Assembly (NCBI GenBank): GCA_030429585.1
Contig: JAUIEU010000001.1
Location: 1,297,994-1,361,993 of the forward strand
Direction of reading: 5' to 3'
DNA from: a bacterium
GTDB taxonomy: Bacteria > Cyanobacteriota > Vampirovibrionia > Vampirovibrionales > Vampirovibrionaceae
DNA length: 64,000 bases
In this document: positions 25,157-33,546 of the stretch, piece by piece
Layout: each line of letters begins with the position of its first letter
How positions within the stretch are numbered: the first letter of the stretch is position 1
Notes under the pieces: generated by a model
The model's database searches: none
What the model was told of the DNA's origin: nothing
What the model saw: the letters and a program-made list of their open reading frames with translations, nothing else
Position numbers and translations under genes: made by a program

Positions 25157-25633
25157 ATGACCAGCCAACACCTTGCCACCTTTGCTGCCGGCTGCTTTTG
25201 GGGCGTGCAACATACGTTTGACCAACTCCCTGGGGTGCAATCTACCCGCGTGGGCTACATTGGCGGCAATACGGAATTTCCTAGCTACGAGCAAGTATGC
25301 AGCGGCACCACCAACCACGCGGAAGCCGTCGAAATTACCTACGACCCAGACAATATTAGCTACGAATATTTGGTTAGCGTGTTTTTAAAGTTGCACGACC
25401 CTACCCAACTAAACCGCCAAGGCCCAGATGTTGGCACCCAATATCGCAGCGCTATTTTTACCCACACCGATGACCAAATGGCGATAGCTCAAGAAATTTT
25501 AGACGACGCGGCGGATGATTACGAACAACCCATTGCCACTCAACTTCGCCCTGCCGCCACTTTTTGGCCTGCAGAAGAGTACCATCAGCAGTATTTTGCC
25601 AAAAAAGGCATGGCCCCCACCTGCGGTTTATAA
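25157..25633 (+). CDS. msrA: Peptide methionine-S-sulfoxide reductase MsrA
   Basis: Reduces the S form of methionine sulfoxide in proteins, a cytosolic repair enzyme. The 158-residue protein has the catalytic motif AAGCFWGVQHTFDQLPGV near its start, then STRVGYIGG, YEQVCSGTTNHAEAVEI, FLKLHDPTQLNRQGPDVGTQYRSAIF and the conserved ending AEEYHQQYF. The ATG at 25157 places the catalytic Cys in its usual position close to the N-terminus; an upstream in-frame TTG at 25109 lacks support. No MsrB is adjacent. Confidence 0.95.
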   Translation: MTSQHLATFAAGCFWGVQHTFDQLPGVQSTRVGYIGGNTEFPSYEQVCSGTTNHAEAVEITYDPDNISYEYLVSVFLKLHDPTQLNRQGPDVGTQYRSAIFTHTDDQMAIAQEILDDAADDYEQPIATQLRPAATFWPAEEYHQQYFAKKGMAPTCGL

Positions 25634-25791
25634 CCCACCCGCTTTAACCCTTTATAGCAGCTTTCTGACTTAATCAGCCAGTTGGCTACACAATATTAAG
25701 ATACTTTAATTTATTGAATGTTTTTATATTAAAAATGGTATCATAAAACCATAGCCCTCATATACAAACAAGCAAAAGAGAGTAATGCTCT

Positions 25792-26016
25792 ATGGTATCC
25801 GTTCAATCCAGTGGTGGTTTACACGCGCCCCCACAAGCTGGAAAAGCCAAGCCACCACCACGCTCGCCTTACCACGATCAACTTCAGGCGTTAGACATTA
25901 AGCCTACCGGCTCTGCAGAAGGGGATTTAGCTGCTATTCAAGCCGCACAGGCAGCAAAATCTGGCGACAATAGTCAGGCTAATGGTGTTGGTGCGTCACT
26001 CAATTTTTTAGCCTAG
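25792..26016 (+). CDS. Small unknown protein ending SLNFLA
   Basis: A 74-residue protein with Gly/Pro/Lys-rich N-terminal half (APPQAGKAKPPPRSPYHDQ), a short helix (AEGDLAAIQAAQAAKSGD) and the ending GVGASLNFLA. AGAGAG lies about 5-10 nt before the ATG. It has no signal peptide and no recognised family. The preceding 150 bases are AT-rich and contain plausible -10 sequences. The C-terminal pattern recalls that of the EF-hand protein at 20884 (GSINITA). Being short, its reality rests on the ribosome site and isolation from other genes. Confidence 0.45.
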   Translation: MVSVQSSGGLHAPPQAGKAKPPPRSPYHDQLQALDIKPTGSAEGDLAAIQAAQAAKSGDNSQANGVGASLNFLA

Positions 26017-26079
26017 GCTTTATGCAATAAGCGCTGCCACCGTAAACAACTTTTACGAGACGCAGTTTTATTGTGCGGT

Positions 26080-26085
26080 TATACT
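26080..26085 (+). promoter_or_regulatory. -10-like box 9 nt before the mnmA start codon
   Basis: TATACT at 26080-26085 is followed by nine bases and the ATG at 26095; no Shine-Dalgarno lies between. Transcription from here would leave only two to four bases of leader. No strong -35 is visible at 16-18 nt. Confidence 0.35.
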
Positions 26086-26094
26086 TGTAATGTT

Positions 26095-27288
26095 ATGCCA
26101 ACCGCCTCTACCAATTACCTACCACCCATAACCGATCCGGCCAATCCACCCACCATTGCCGTGGGGATGAGTGGTGGTGTGGATAGTAATGCCACCGCCT
26201 ACATTTTGCATGATATGGGCTACAAGGTGATTGGTTTTACGGCGTGGACACTTAACGGTCCCGGCAAATGTTGCAACGATGCACTCATCAACGCAGGCCG
26301 CGTGTGCGAGCAACTCGGAATACCGTACGATACGGTGGATTTACGCGCCGAATTTGCCCACTACGTGCTGAATTATTACAATAACAGCTACGCGGAAGGC
26401 CTCACCCCTAACCCGTGTGTGGAATGTAATCGCCACGTAAAATGGGAAGCGCTGGTGGATTACGCCCGCAAAGAACTGGGCGCCGATTACGTGGCCACGG
26501 GCCACTACGCCCAACGCACCTTAGAAGCCGACGGCAGCGTGCGCGTGCTAGCCGCCACCGATACCGCCAAAGACCAAACCTATATGATGGCCCGCGTTCG
26601 GCCAGACGATTTTAAATATGCGTTATTTCCGCTAGGTGGCATGACGAAACCCGAGGTGCGCGAGATTGCCCGCAAGGCCAATTTACCCGAAGCAGACGGC
26701 AAAGAAAGCCAAGATATTTGCTTTGTGCTGGATGGCCACGCGACCTACATGGGGCAAGTATTTGGCAAACAGCGCGGCCCTATTGTGGATATTGACCGCG
26801 ATAATAAAACCATTACCGAGCACGATGGGTTTTTTAACTTTACCGTGGGCCAACGCAAAGGCCTGGGTGGCGGTGCAGATAGGCCTGTGTATGTGATTAA
26901 AATTGACCCCAAAACCAACACCGTGTTTGTGGGCGACAAGCAACACTTAGAATGCGCCACCTTTACCGTGCAGCAGCCCAGCTGGGTTCGGCCGGATATT
27001 GGCGAAACTATTAGTGATGACACCCCGCTACAGGTAATGGCACAAATTCGGTATAACAGCCCGGCCACACTAGCCACAGTAACGCCCGGCCCAGAAGCCG
27101 ATACCTTAACCATAACCATGGATGTGCCTGCCAGCGCCGTTAGCCCAGGGCAAATTTGTGGGTTTTACAGCGTGGATGGCAACGAGTTGTGGGGCGGTGG
27201 CTACATACAACGCTTTTTACCCCACGCCACATTTGACCCAAGCGCCATTACCTTGCCCACCCTTACCGAAGCCTGCGGCATTGTTTAA
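26095..27288 (+). CDS. mnmA: tRNA-specific 2-thiouridylase MnmA
   Basis: Makes 2-thiouridine at the wobble position of tRNAs for Lys, Glu and Gln. The ~397-residue protein has the PP-loop IAVGMSGGVDSNATAYIL, then LTPNPCVECNRHVKW with the first catalytic Cys, DYVATGHYAQ, KDQTYMMARV, SQDICFVLDG with the second Cys region, the adaptor domain FFNFTVGQRKGLGG and the C-terminal barrel (ALSPGQ-type element AVSPGQICGFYS). The insertion KCCNDALINAGRVC after GPG is notable and seen in some cyanobacterial-type forms. The ATG at 26095 is preferred to a start at 26071, which overlaps the -10-like box. Confidence 0.95.
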   Translation: MPTASTNYLPPITDPANPPTIAVGMSGGVDSNATAYILHDMGYKVIGFTAWTLNGPGKCCNDALINAGRVCEQLGIPYDTVDLRAEFAHYVLNYYNNSYAEGLTPNPCVECNRHVKWEALVDYARKELGADYVATGHYAQRTLEADGSVRVLAATDTAKDQTYMMARVRPDDFKYALFPLGGMTKPEVREIARKANLPEADGKESQDICFVLDGHATYMGQVFGKQRGPIVDIDRDNKTITEHDGFFNFTVGQRKGLGGGADRPVYVIKIDPKTNTVFVGDKQHLECATFTVQQPSWVRPDIGETISDDTPLQVMAQIRYNSPATLATVTPGPEADTLTITMDVPASAVSPGQICGFYSVDGNELWGGGYIQRFLPHATFDPSAITLPTLTEACGIV

Positions 27289-27307
27289 CCGCTAAATATT
27301 TTTCTGC

Positions 27308-27379
27308 AAAAAGAAACGCCTTGGCAGGATTTGTGGTAACCGCACGTGCTGTACACATGGGTACCCCCGCCAAAGCGTT
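27308..27379 (-). terminator. Long-loop terminator for the minus-strand gene at 27401
   Basis: Read on the minus strand, AACGCTTTGGC (27379-27369) pairs with GCCAAGGCGTT (27325-27315) with one mismatch and is followed by TTTCTTTTT. The 43-nt loop is long but the stem and U tract are convincing. It stands between convergent mnmA and the large minus-strand gene. Confidence 0.6.
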
Positions 27380-27400
27380 TGGGTTTGCTGGGAATGAAAC

Positions 27401-28834
27401 TTACGTGTTGTAGTACATATCTTTACCAATAATAACGGCATCAATACCAGCACTAATCGCGGTGCCTGGTCCAGGAACAATACTTGCCGCACCAGAAAGA
27501 ACTTCCATGCCAGCACCAACGAAGTCACCGTTCATACCACGCTCAATGGCAAAACCAATACCCGCAAGTAAACCAATTCCAGGTATCTTTTTAAGCAGTG
27601 ATTTTCCGCCTGCCTTTGCAATACGCTTAGCACCCGCTTTTATACCAGTTTCCGCGACTTCTTCGGTCACTTCTTTGGCTAGGTGCTTACCTGCAGCCAA
27701 TTCTTTAGTGGCTGTACTTGCCGCATCAAAGGCAGCAGTACCAGCTTTTTTAGAAGTAGCCGTACTCGCTTTTAAGCCATCGCCAATTGCACCAAACTTT
27801 TTAGCTGGTGATGTTATCTTCGCTTTCTTGAGTACACCATCAATGGCACTTATTTTTCTAGCAGCAGCATTGGCTTGTTTTTCAGCCAGTGTCAGCTGAG
27901 ACTTCATAGCCTTATTAGCCTTATTTAAAGCAGCCCGAGCAGAAGTAATTTGGCCTTTATTGCCAGCTTTTGTAGCTGCTCTAAGCTCTTTACTCGCCTT
28001 AGATACATCCTTCTTCAATGCCACAGCTGCTTTTGCAGCTTTATCTGCATTTGCTTGTGCCGTTTTGGCAGCTGTTATATTAGCCTTTGCTGCTTTTTGA
28101 GCAGCAGGGCCCAAGGTTTTTAACTGCTTTTCTGCAGCTGAAATAGCCTTGGTGGTGTTAGATGAAATTTTACCCGCTTGGGTAGAAATTTTACCCGCAT
28201 GGCTGATGGGTGAAATACCTTTTTTACCCGCCACTGTTTTGGTTAATGATTTTGCCGCCGCTTCACCTGCTTCTTCAGTAGCTTCTGCCACTAATTTGCC
28301 TTTATTAAAGTGGTGGTATAACTTTGCCGCACCTAGTGGCGCATGTAGCCCAGTAAGGGCTCCGTGTCTATCATAAACAGAAAGAGCATCTTCATCCTCA
28401 GTACCTTCCAGCTGTTCCCTGAGTTCTTCGTTTTCTGTCTTCAGTTTTTCTATTTCATCATTAACAACAGTGCCAGCGCCTTCGTTATCACCACCGCTAT
28501 TAGCAGCTTCTTCTGCCAGTAGTTGTTGTAGCAGTTGGTTCATGGCTGCCGCGCTAGGGTCGTAGGCCGCCTGTTGCTGCTGTTGGCTAGTATCCGCCTG
28601 TTGGTTGTTATTGCCCCCTAGGCCCAACTTACTTAGCAGGTTTTGCTTATCGCCAAACAAGGCCTTTAGCAGCATAAACACCACCAACGAGCCCCCAATT
28701 AATACCATCGGGTCTTTACTGCTCATCAAATCGGTTTTTTGCGGTTGGGCACCATGGCCATACTGCATCATGTTCATCATCATCGGATTATATCCGTATG
28801 GATTACCGCCATTGTATGCGTACATTGCGCACAT
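27401..28834 (-). CDS. Large Ala/Lys-rich membrane-associated protein with glycine-zipper C-terminus
   Basis: A 477-residue protein of unusual composition. Residues 1-40 are Met/Gly/Tyr/Asn-rich. Residues ~43-62 form a hydrophobic segment (PMVLIGGSLVVFMLLKALF). Gln-rich sequence follows, then a coiled coil (EIEKLKTENEELREQLE). Residues ~190-390 are long Ala/Lys helices with repeated KA/AAK pattern. The C-terminal ~65 residues contain IPGIGLLAGIGFAIERGM and SGAASIVPGPGTAISAGIDA, a Gly-rich hydrophobic hairpin like those in pre-toxin regions of large secreted proteins and some phage proteins. GGGGGA precedes the ATG by ~9 nt. No catalytic motif is seen. It could insert in membranes or act as a structural filament; function unknown. 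Confidence 0.6.
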   Translation of the reverse strand: MCAMYAYNGGNPYGYNPMMMNMMQYGHGAQPQKTDLMSSKDPMVLIGGSLVVFMLLKALFGDKQNLLSKLGLGGNNNQQADTSQQQQQAAYDPSAAAMNQLLQQLLAEEAANSGGDNEGAGTVVNDEIEKLKTENEELREQLEGTEDEDALSVYDRHGALTGLHAPLGAAKLYHHFNKGKLVAEATEEAGEAAAKSLTKTVAGKKGISPISHAGKISTQAGKISSNTTKAISAAEKQLKTLGPAAQKAAKANITAAKTAQANADKAAKAAVALKKDVSKASKELRAATKAGNKGQITSARAALNKANKAMKSQLTLAEKQANAAARKISAIDGVLKKAKITSPAKKFGAIGDGLKASTATSKKAGTAAFDAASTATKELAAGKHLAKEVTEEVAETGIKAGAKRIAKAGGKSLLKKIPGIGLLAGIGFAIERGMNGDFVGAGMEVLSGAASIVPGPGTAISAGIDAVIIGKDMYYNT

Positions 28835-29195
28835 CGTTCATTTCCCCCAGCAAGTTAAGTTGTTAGCCTAAATAAAATTTGTTTTGATTTGTGGAACATT
28901 GCTTACCTGCTCAGCAACCCAATTGCTATTAGTAAGTATGTTCGGTTTTTTGTTGTAAGTCAGCCTATTAAAAAGTGGATTATTTCATCCATTGGGATAA
29001 AACCCTAATTAAACAGTTTTGTTGTTATTATGTTAAAAACCATTTACAAAAAATAATAAAAACAAGTTTAAAGAGGTAAAGGAATAAGGGCAACAAACGT
29101 CAGGTAGCAATTTTTAAAAATCTGGGTGGTTTATTAAGCAACACACGCCGTAATGTAACTTTTCACAAAACTTAATCCTAAGGAGGCTTAAAATA
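28835..29195. other. AT-rich divergent promoter region
   Basis: About 360 bases, markedly AT-rich, between two divergently read lineage-specific genes. Several A/T tracts (TTTTTAAAAA near 29112) and -10-like sequences are present, but no single promoter stands out. TAAGGAGG at 29179-29186 serves the micro-ORF that follows. Confidence 0.4.
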
Positions 29196-29231
29196 GTGTC
29201 GCTTAATATACTAGCCCTACGTTTGGAATGA
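29196..29231 (+). CDS. 11-codon leader ORF with strong ribosome site, coupled by ATGA
   Basis: GTG at 29196 begins an ORF encoding MSLNILALRLE. AGGAGG (29181-29186) stands 9 nt upstream, the best ribosome site in this part of the window. The stop TGA (29229-29231) overlaps the ATG of the next gene (29228) as ATGA. The larger gene has no ribosome site of its own, so it probably depends on translation of this leader. Alternatively the two parts are one gene joined by frameshifting. Confidence 0.45.
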   Translation: MSLNILALRLE

Positions 29232-29563
29232 TTCAATTTAGAAAGCCTCCACATACTACGCAAAAACCTGGAAAAATTATTAATCTTAAAGGTAATGCCA
29301 AATTAGCAAGGGAAATTCTATCCAAGAAAGAGGAAGGGATTACTAATCGAGAGAAAACCTTTTACCCAACAAAATTAAATACAACTAATCAAAAAATAGT
29401 TGCCTTTACTCAAGAGGAGAGAGAAAGACTCATTGAGGAGGCAGGTTCATTCGATAATTTTGAACAGGCTATATACAAAAAACAAATTGAATACTTACAA
29501 AAGGCAGGTATATCTAATACCGACAATTTAAGGCCTGGTAATATGATTTGGCATGGTACGTAG
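29228..29563 (+). CDS. AT-rich unknown protein, coupled to leader ORF
   Basis: A 111-residue, Lys/Glu-rich soluble protein (GKIINLKGNAKLAREILSKK, TQEERERLIEEAGSFDNFEQAIYK) with mostly helical character and no recognised domain. It has no own Shine-Dalgarno; its ATG overlaps the stop of an 11-codon ORF that has a strong one. Composition is much more AT-rich than the housekeeping neighbours. It ends 12 nt from the convergent gene. Transfer or fast evolution is likely; function unknown. Confidence 0.5.
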   Translation: MIQFRKPPHTTQKPGKIINLKGNAKLAREILSKKEEGITNREKTFYPTKLNTTNQKIVAFTQEERERLIEEAGSFDNFEQAIYKKQIEYLQKAGISNTDNLRPGNMIWHGT

Positions 29564-29574
29564 CCTATAACCTC

Positions 29575-30009
29575 CTAAAACGGCAGGCCGCTTTCCACAT
29601 ACCCCAATTTCCAGCCTCCACGCTCGTTTACCATCAGCATTTTGGCTTCCGCTTGGCGACCGTCAGGGAATTTCATGGTGCAGATAACGACAGCCTTAGC
29701 GCCTTCTATCTTTTTGGTATCAAAGTACCCAAAGCGGAATAAAAAGTTGGCATTGCTGGCAAAAAAGAAGCGTTTCCAAAAGCTTTTCATAATGCCAGTA
29801 TCATTGTTTTCAAACATCATACGCACTTCGGTTAGGCCCATATTGGCAAATTCTGCCGCTTTTTTATTACGGGCATAGATGTCATTCAGCGTCCACTGCA
29901 AAAATTTATCTTGGCTCTTCTTACTAAATAATTTCCAGCTTACATGGCACTGATTTTGCATCAGTGACGAGTAAAAATGCCGCGCAAGTTTATGGGGTTC
30001 GCCTTTCAT
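29575..30009 (-). CDS. Unknown ~144-residue protein, NTF2/DUF4864-like in outline
   Basis: The protein begins KGEPHKLARHFYSSLMQNQC and continues VSWKLFSKKSQDKFLQWTLN, a helix pair resembling the N-terminus of NTF2-like lumazine-binding proteins, and closes with beta strands (KAVVICTMKFPDGRQAEAKMLMVNERGGWKLGYVES). The ending 'mvxexgxWKlgyvEsg' is the kind seen in DUF4878/4864 members. The ATG at 30009 is chosen; an upstream start at 30141 would run into the rmlB start. No signal peptide is present. Function unknown; fold assignment is by eye. Confidence 0.55.
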   Translation of the reverse strand: MKGEPHKLARHFYSSLMQNQCHVSWKLFSKKSQDKFLQWTLNDIYARNKKAAEFANMGLTEVRMMFENNDTGIMKSFWKRFFFASNANFLFRFGYFDTKKIEGAKAVVICTMKFPDGRQAEAKMLMVNERGGWKLGYVESGLPF

Positions 30010-30099
30010 GGCTACCTTTTGTTGGGTTAGCAAGGGTAAAATCCATTTACCATTATGGCAGACGGCCCACGGTTTGGCCCCCCTTACCTGTTGGATTTT

Positions 30100-30127
30100 T
30101 TGGCCCCACCACTGGTTACGGTACAAT
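30100..30127 (+). promoter_or_regulatory. Promoter of rmlB, likely leaderless
   Basis: TTGGCC (30100-30105), 16 nt, TACAAT (30122-30127), then seven bases and the rmlB ATG at 30135. No ribosome site is possible in such a short leader, so the mRNA is probably leaderless. Confidence 0.5.
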
Positions 30128-30134
30128 AGGCAGC

Positions 30135-31196
30135 ATGACAACCCTTGACCTAAACCAACACCACATTTTAATCACCGGTGGCGCCGGATTTATTGGCAGC
30201 TGGCTGATTCGCACCTTGCTAGCCCGCTACCCGCAAGCCCGCATTACCAACCTGGATGCCCTAACCTATGCAGGTAATTTGGCTAATTTAGATGATGTAG
30301 CCAGTAACCCACATTACACCTTTGTGCACGGCGATATTACGGATGCCAACCTTGTAAACGAATTAATGAAACAAACGGATGTTTGCGTGAATGTGGCCGC
30401 CCAAACCCATGTAGACCGCAGCATTAGCGGCCCCGGCATATTTACAGAAACCAACACCATGGGCACCCAAGTACTGCTAGAAGCCGCCCGAACCGCCCAC
30501 AATGACGCTGGCATTACCAAATATGTGCAAGTAAGCACGGATGAAGTGTACGGCAGTATTAAAACCGGCGAATTTACGGAAAACTCACCGATACAGCCCA
30601 ACAGCCCCTATTCCGCCAGCAAAGCCGGGGGCGATTTACTGGTACAGAGCTACCACAAAACCTACGGGTTTAACGCCTGCATTACCCGTTGTTCTAACAA
30701 CTACGGGCCCTACCAATACCCAGAAAAGCTGATCCCTCTCATGATTCACAAAGCCAGTAACGATGAATCGCTACCGGTATATGGCGATGGGCTAAACGTG
30801 CGGGATTGGATCCATGTAGAAGACCACGTGGCCGGGATTATCCGCACTATGGAAGCTGGCCAACCTGGCGAAACCTACAACTTTGGCGCCAGCCACGAGC
30901 TGGCCAACATCGATTTGGTAAAACAACTACTGGCCACCCTAAACAAGCCAGAAAGCCTGATTACGTATGTTCAGGATCGCCCTGGCCACGACCGCCGCTA
31001 CGCTATTGATTCCTCCAAAGCCAAACAGCAACTTGGCTGGCAACCCCAACACACCTTTAAAGATGGCCTTCAACAAACCATTGCTTGGTACCAACAACAC
31101 CCCGAGTGGGTGGCCGCCATTCAGCAACGGTGTGCGCAACAACAACAACAGCTAGAACAAGGCATCCATACGGCTAAAGCACCGGCTGGCGTGTAA
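30135..31196 (+). CDS. rmlB: dTDP-glucose 4,6-dehydratase RmlB
   Basis: Second step of dTDP-L-rhamnose synthesis. The ~353-residue short-chain dehydrogenase-type enzyme has the NAD site ILITGGAGFIGSWLI, the NLDALTYAGNLANL strand typical of RmlB, FVHGDITD, AAQTHVDRSI, STDEVYG with the catalytic Asp/Glu, YSASKAGGDLLV with the YxxxK pair, and RCSNNYGPYQYPEKLIP. A promoter lies just upstream with almost no leader. rmlD follows after 14 nt. rmlA and rmlC are not in this cluster. Confidence 0.96.
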   Translation: MTTLDLNQHHILITGGAGFIGSWLIRTLLARYPQARITNLDALTYAGNLANLDDVASNPHYTFVHGDITDANLVNELMKQTDVCVNVAAQTHVDRSISGPGIFTETNTMGTQVLLEAARTAHNDAGITKYVQVSTDEVYGSIKTGEFTENSPIQPNSPYSASKAGGDLLVQSYHKTYGFNACITRCSNNYGPYQYPEKLIPLMIHKASNDESLPVYGDGLNVRDWIHVEDHVAGIIRTMEAGQPGETYNFGASHELANIDLVKQLLATLNKPESLITYVQDRPGHDRRYAIDSSKAKQQLGWQPQHTFKDGLQQTIAWYQQHPEWVAAIQQRCAQQQQQLEQGIHTAKAPAGV

Positions 31197-31210
31197 GGAG
31201 CTACCACACC

Positions 31211-32083
31211 ATGGGCTTTAAACGCGTAACGGTTATTGGCGGAAGCGGCATGCTGGGGCAGGATTTAGTGCCCCACCTAAGCAGTTGCGGCTACCAAGTT
31301 AGCGCACCCACCATCGGCCAGGTTAATGTGCTCCACGATGTAGAACGCATTACCACCGAACTCGCGGCCACCCAGCCAGAAATCATTATCCATGCGGCGG
31401 CCTATACCGATGTTGACGGTGCCGAACGCGACCCGGAACTGGCCATGGCCATTAATAAGGATGGCACCCGAAAAATTGCCGTAGCTGCCCGAGATATTGG
31501 CGCCATACTGGTATACATTAGTACGGATTACGTGTTTGATGGCACCACCAATCGCCCCCTAACCACCGATGACAAACCCCACCCCATTAACATGTACGGC
31601 CAAAGCAAATTTTACGGCGAATTAATGGTAAGCGAGCTATTAGACACCCATTACATACTGCGCACCAGCTGGCTATACGGTATGGGGCGCAACAACTTTG
31701 TACAGTGGGTGCTGGCTAGCGCCAAGCAAGGCCAGCCCATTAATGTGGTAAACGATTGGCACGGCACCCCCACCTGGACAGGCAGTTTGGCCCATACCAT
31801 AGAAACCGTGATGACAAGCGGCGCATTCGGCACCTACCACACCGCAGATCAAGGCACCGTCAGCAAATACGAGCAAGCCGTGGCCATTTGCAAGGCGGCT
31901 GGCCTAAGCCATCGCCATATTAGCCCGGTTAGCGCCAGCACCCTAAGCTTTGACGCCCCCCGCCCCGCCTACACCCCGCTGGATTGTGCCCCACTGGCCA
32001 TGCCCCACTGGGAAACCTCGCTGGCGGCCTACCTTACCCAATACTTTGCCGACCCGCATCCACCCAACCAAGCAGGCGCCTAA
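31211..32083 (+). CDS. rmlD: dTDP-4-dehydrorhamnose reductase RmlD
   Basis: Last step of dTDP-L-rhamnose synthesis. The 290-residue reductase has VIGGSGMLGQDLV, IIIHAAAYTDVDGAERDPELAMAINKDGTR, YISTDYVFDGT, MYGQSKFYGELMV (YxxxK) and the late motif DAPRPAYTPLD typical of RmlD. AAGGAG precedes the ATG. It forms an operon with rmlB upstream and csaB, which starts 3 nt after its stop. Rhamnose here probably serves envelope polysaccharide. Confidence 0.95.
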   Translation: MGFKRVTVIGGSGMLGQDLVPHLSSCGYQVSAPTIGQVNVLHDVERITTELAATQPEIIIHAAAYTDVDGAERDPELAMAINKDGTRKIAVAARDIGAILVYISTDYVFDGTTNRPLTTDDKPHPINMYGQSKFYGELMVSELLDTHYILRTSWLYGMGRNNFVQWVLASAKQGQPINVVNDWHGTPTWTGSLAHTIETVMTSGAFGTYHTADQGTVSKYEQAVAICKAAGLSHRHISPVSASTLSFDAPRPAYTPLDCAPLAMPHWETSLAAYLTQYFADPHPPNQAGA

Positions 32084-32086
32084 CTC

Positions 32087-33220
32087 GTGGGTCAGCACAA
32101 CAAACATATCCCTGAAAAACACATTATAGTGTGTGGCTACACCGGCTTTAACAACTTTGGCGATGAGCTCCTTATTGCCACCCTAGTTCAGCAACTGGCC
32201 CAGGTCAGCAAGGCCGCATCTCAACCGCTTACCCTCACCATACTCAGCGCCAACCCAGCCCAAACCCGCCAATGGGTGGCCCCTTATCAAGGTCACCTTA
32301 CTATCCGCACCGCCCACCGGTTTAACCTATTGGCCTTGCTGCCACTATTGTTACAGGCAGACGGCCTGATTGTGGGCGGCGGTGGCCTATTCCAGGATGT
32401 GAGCGGCCTGGGCAGCCCTGTTTATTATGGTGGATTAACCGCCCTAGCACGGCTACTTAGGTGCCATGTGGCCTACTGGGGCCAGGGCATTGGGCCGCTA
32501 CACACGGCACTTGGCCAATGGCTAACCACCCGTGCCCTTAAACTCGCTAACCCTATTGGTGTGCGCGATGCTGCCAGCGCCCACTGGGTACGACGCCACG
32601 TGGGCCGCGCCCCTGCCCCCAGCACGGATGCGGTGTGGGGGTTCCAGCACCATGCGGCACCCCAGCCCCAACCGGCCCTACAAACCCACAAACCCAATGG
32701 CGCCTTTGTCGTGGGTCTATCCCTACGGCCCACGCCCACCTGGCCACCAGATACCCTTAACGCCTTTTTAGCCATACTGACCCAACAGCTCGCCCCACAC
32801 CCAGCCGTGGTGGTTAAACTGCTTAACGCCCACCCCCAACTGGATATAACGCCCCTAACCCACGCTGGCGATACCCTGCAACACCAACACCCTAACCTAA
32901 AGGTGGAATGGGTGGATTGCGCAGAGATTCCCCAGGCCCTAACCACCTGCCAGCAAGTCGTCGCCATGCGCTTCCATGTACTCATGGCAGCCGCTACAGC
33001 AGCTATTCCTACCATTGGGCTTGTGTACGACCCCAAAGTAGCCGACCTTTGCCACAAGGTTGATTTGCCTGCCATTCACCCCGGCCAACTGCCCTCCCCC
33101 AAGGATTTTTCTACCCACCAGTGGCAACACCGTGCCAACCCCACCGCTATTCAGCAGCAACAACAGCTGTCACTCAAAAACACGGATCTCCTCGTTGCGT
33201 TTATCGCCAAACTACCTTAA
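32087..33220 (+). CDS. csaB: Polysaccharide pyruvyl transferase CsaB
   Basis: Adds ketal-linked pyruvate to cell-wall polysaccharide. The 377-residue protein shows IVCGYTGFNNFGDELLIATL at the start, LIVGGGGLFQDVSGLGSPVYY, HVAYWGQGIGPL, VGLSLRPTPTWP and CQQVVAMRFHVLMAAATAAIPTIGLVYDPKV at the end, the standard CsaB series. The start is a GTG 3 nt after rmlD, so translation is probably coupled. In bacteria with S-layer homology (SLH) proteins, this pyruvate is the ligand for SLH domains, and an SLH-like secreted protein is encoded two genes downstream. Confidence 0.92.
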   Translation: MGQHNKHIPEKHIIVCGYTGFNNFGDELLIATLVQQLAQVSKAASQPLTLTILSANPAQTRQWVAPYQGHLTIRTAHRFNLLALLPLLLQADGLIVGGGGLFQDVSGLGSPVYYGGLTALARLLRCHVAYWGQGIGPLHTALGQWLTTRALKLANPIGVRDAASAHWVRRHVGRAPAPSTDAVWGFQHHAAPQPQPALQTHKPNGAFVVGLSLRPTPTWPPDTLNAFLAILTQQLAPHPAVVVKLLNAHPQLDITPLTHAGDTLQHQHPNLKVEWVDCAEIPQALTTCQQVVAMRFHVLMAAATAAIPTIGLVYDPKVADLCHKVDLPAIHPGQLPSPKDFSTHQWQHRANPTAIQQQQQLSLKNTDLLVAFIAKLP

Positions 33221-33278
33221 GCGCCTTTTGCCTTTATACTATCCTAACCGCCCTTCTTTAATATAACGAGCCAGAATC

Positions 33279-33536
33279 ATGGATACCGCTGCCCCCGAAT
33301 GGGACCACTACCAAACCAAATTTACCGAATTAGCCGAGCTGGCCGATAAGCATCCCCTGCCTGCCCCGCCGCTGGATAAATGCCAGTTTTACCTATGCCT
33401 GTATGGCGAAAACGGGCTAAAGCCTGCCGAAGAATTAGCCATGCTAACAGCCATGGAACCCTTTGTGGGCGACAACTTACACAAGGTGGATGTCACCACC
33501 AGTTACTGGGAAGATACCGTACTGTTTGTAAAATAG
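33279..33536 (+). CDS. Small hypothetical protein
   Basis: An 85-residue soluble, acidic protein (EWDHYQTKFTELAELADKHP, then LDKCQFYLCLYGENGL, AEELAMLTAMEPFVGDN and TSYWEDTVLFVK). No domain recognised. It lies between csaB and the SLH-like gene, 10 nt before the latter, on the same strand, so it is probably part of the same operon. Confidence 0.5.
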   Translation: MDTAAPEWDHYQTKFTELAELADKHPLPAPPLDKCQFYLCLYGENGLKPAEELAMLTAMEPFVGDNLHKVDVTTSYWEDTVLFVK

Positions 33537-33546
33537 GCGCCCACCT

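Noticed and set aside
24038-29563. Genomic island or prophage
   Set aside because: Despite AT-rich unknown genes, they alternate with msrA, mnmA and dus, and no integrase, tRNA border or direct repeats are seen.
32473-33075. 200-codon minus-strand frame opposite csaB
   Set aside because: Trp/Cys/Gly-rich antisense translation; csaB on the plus strand explains the sequence.
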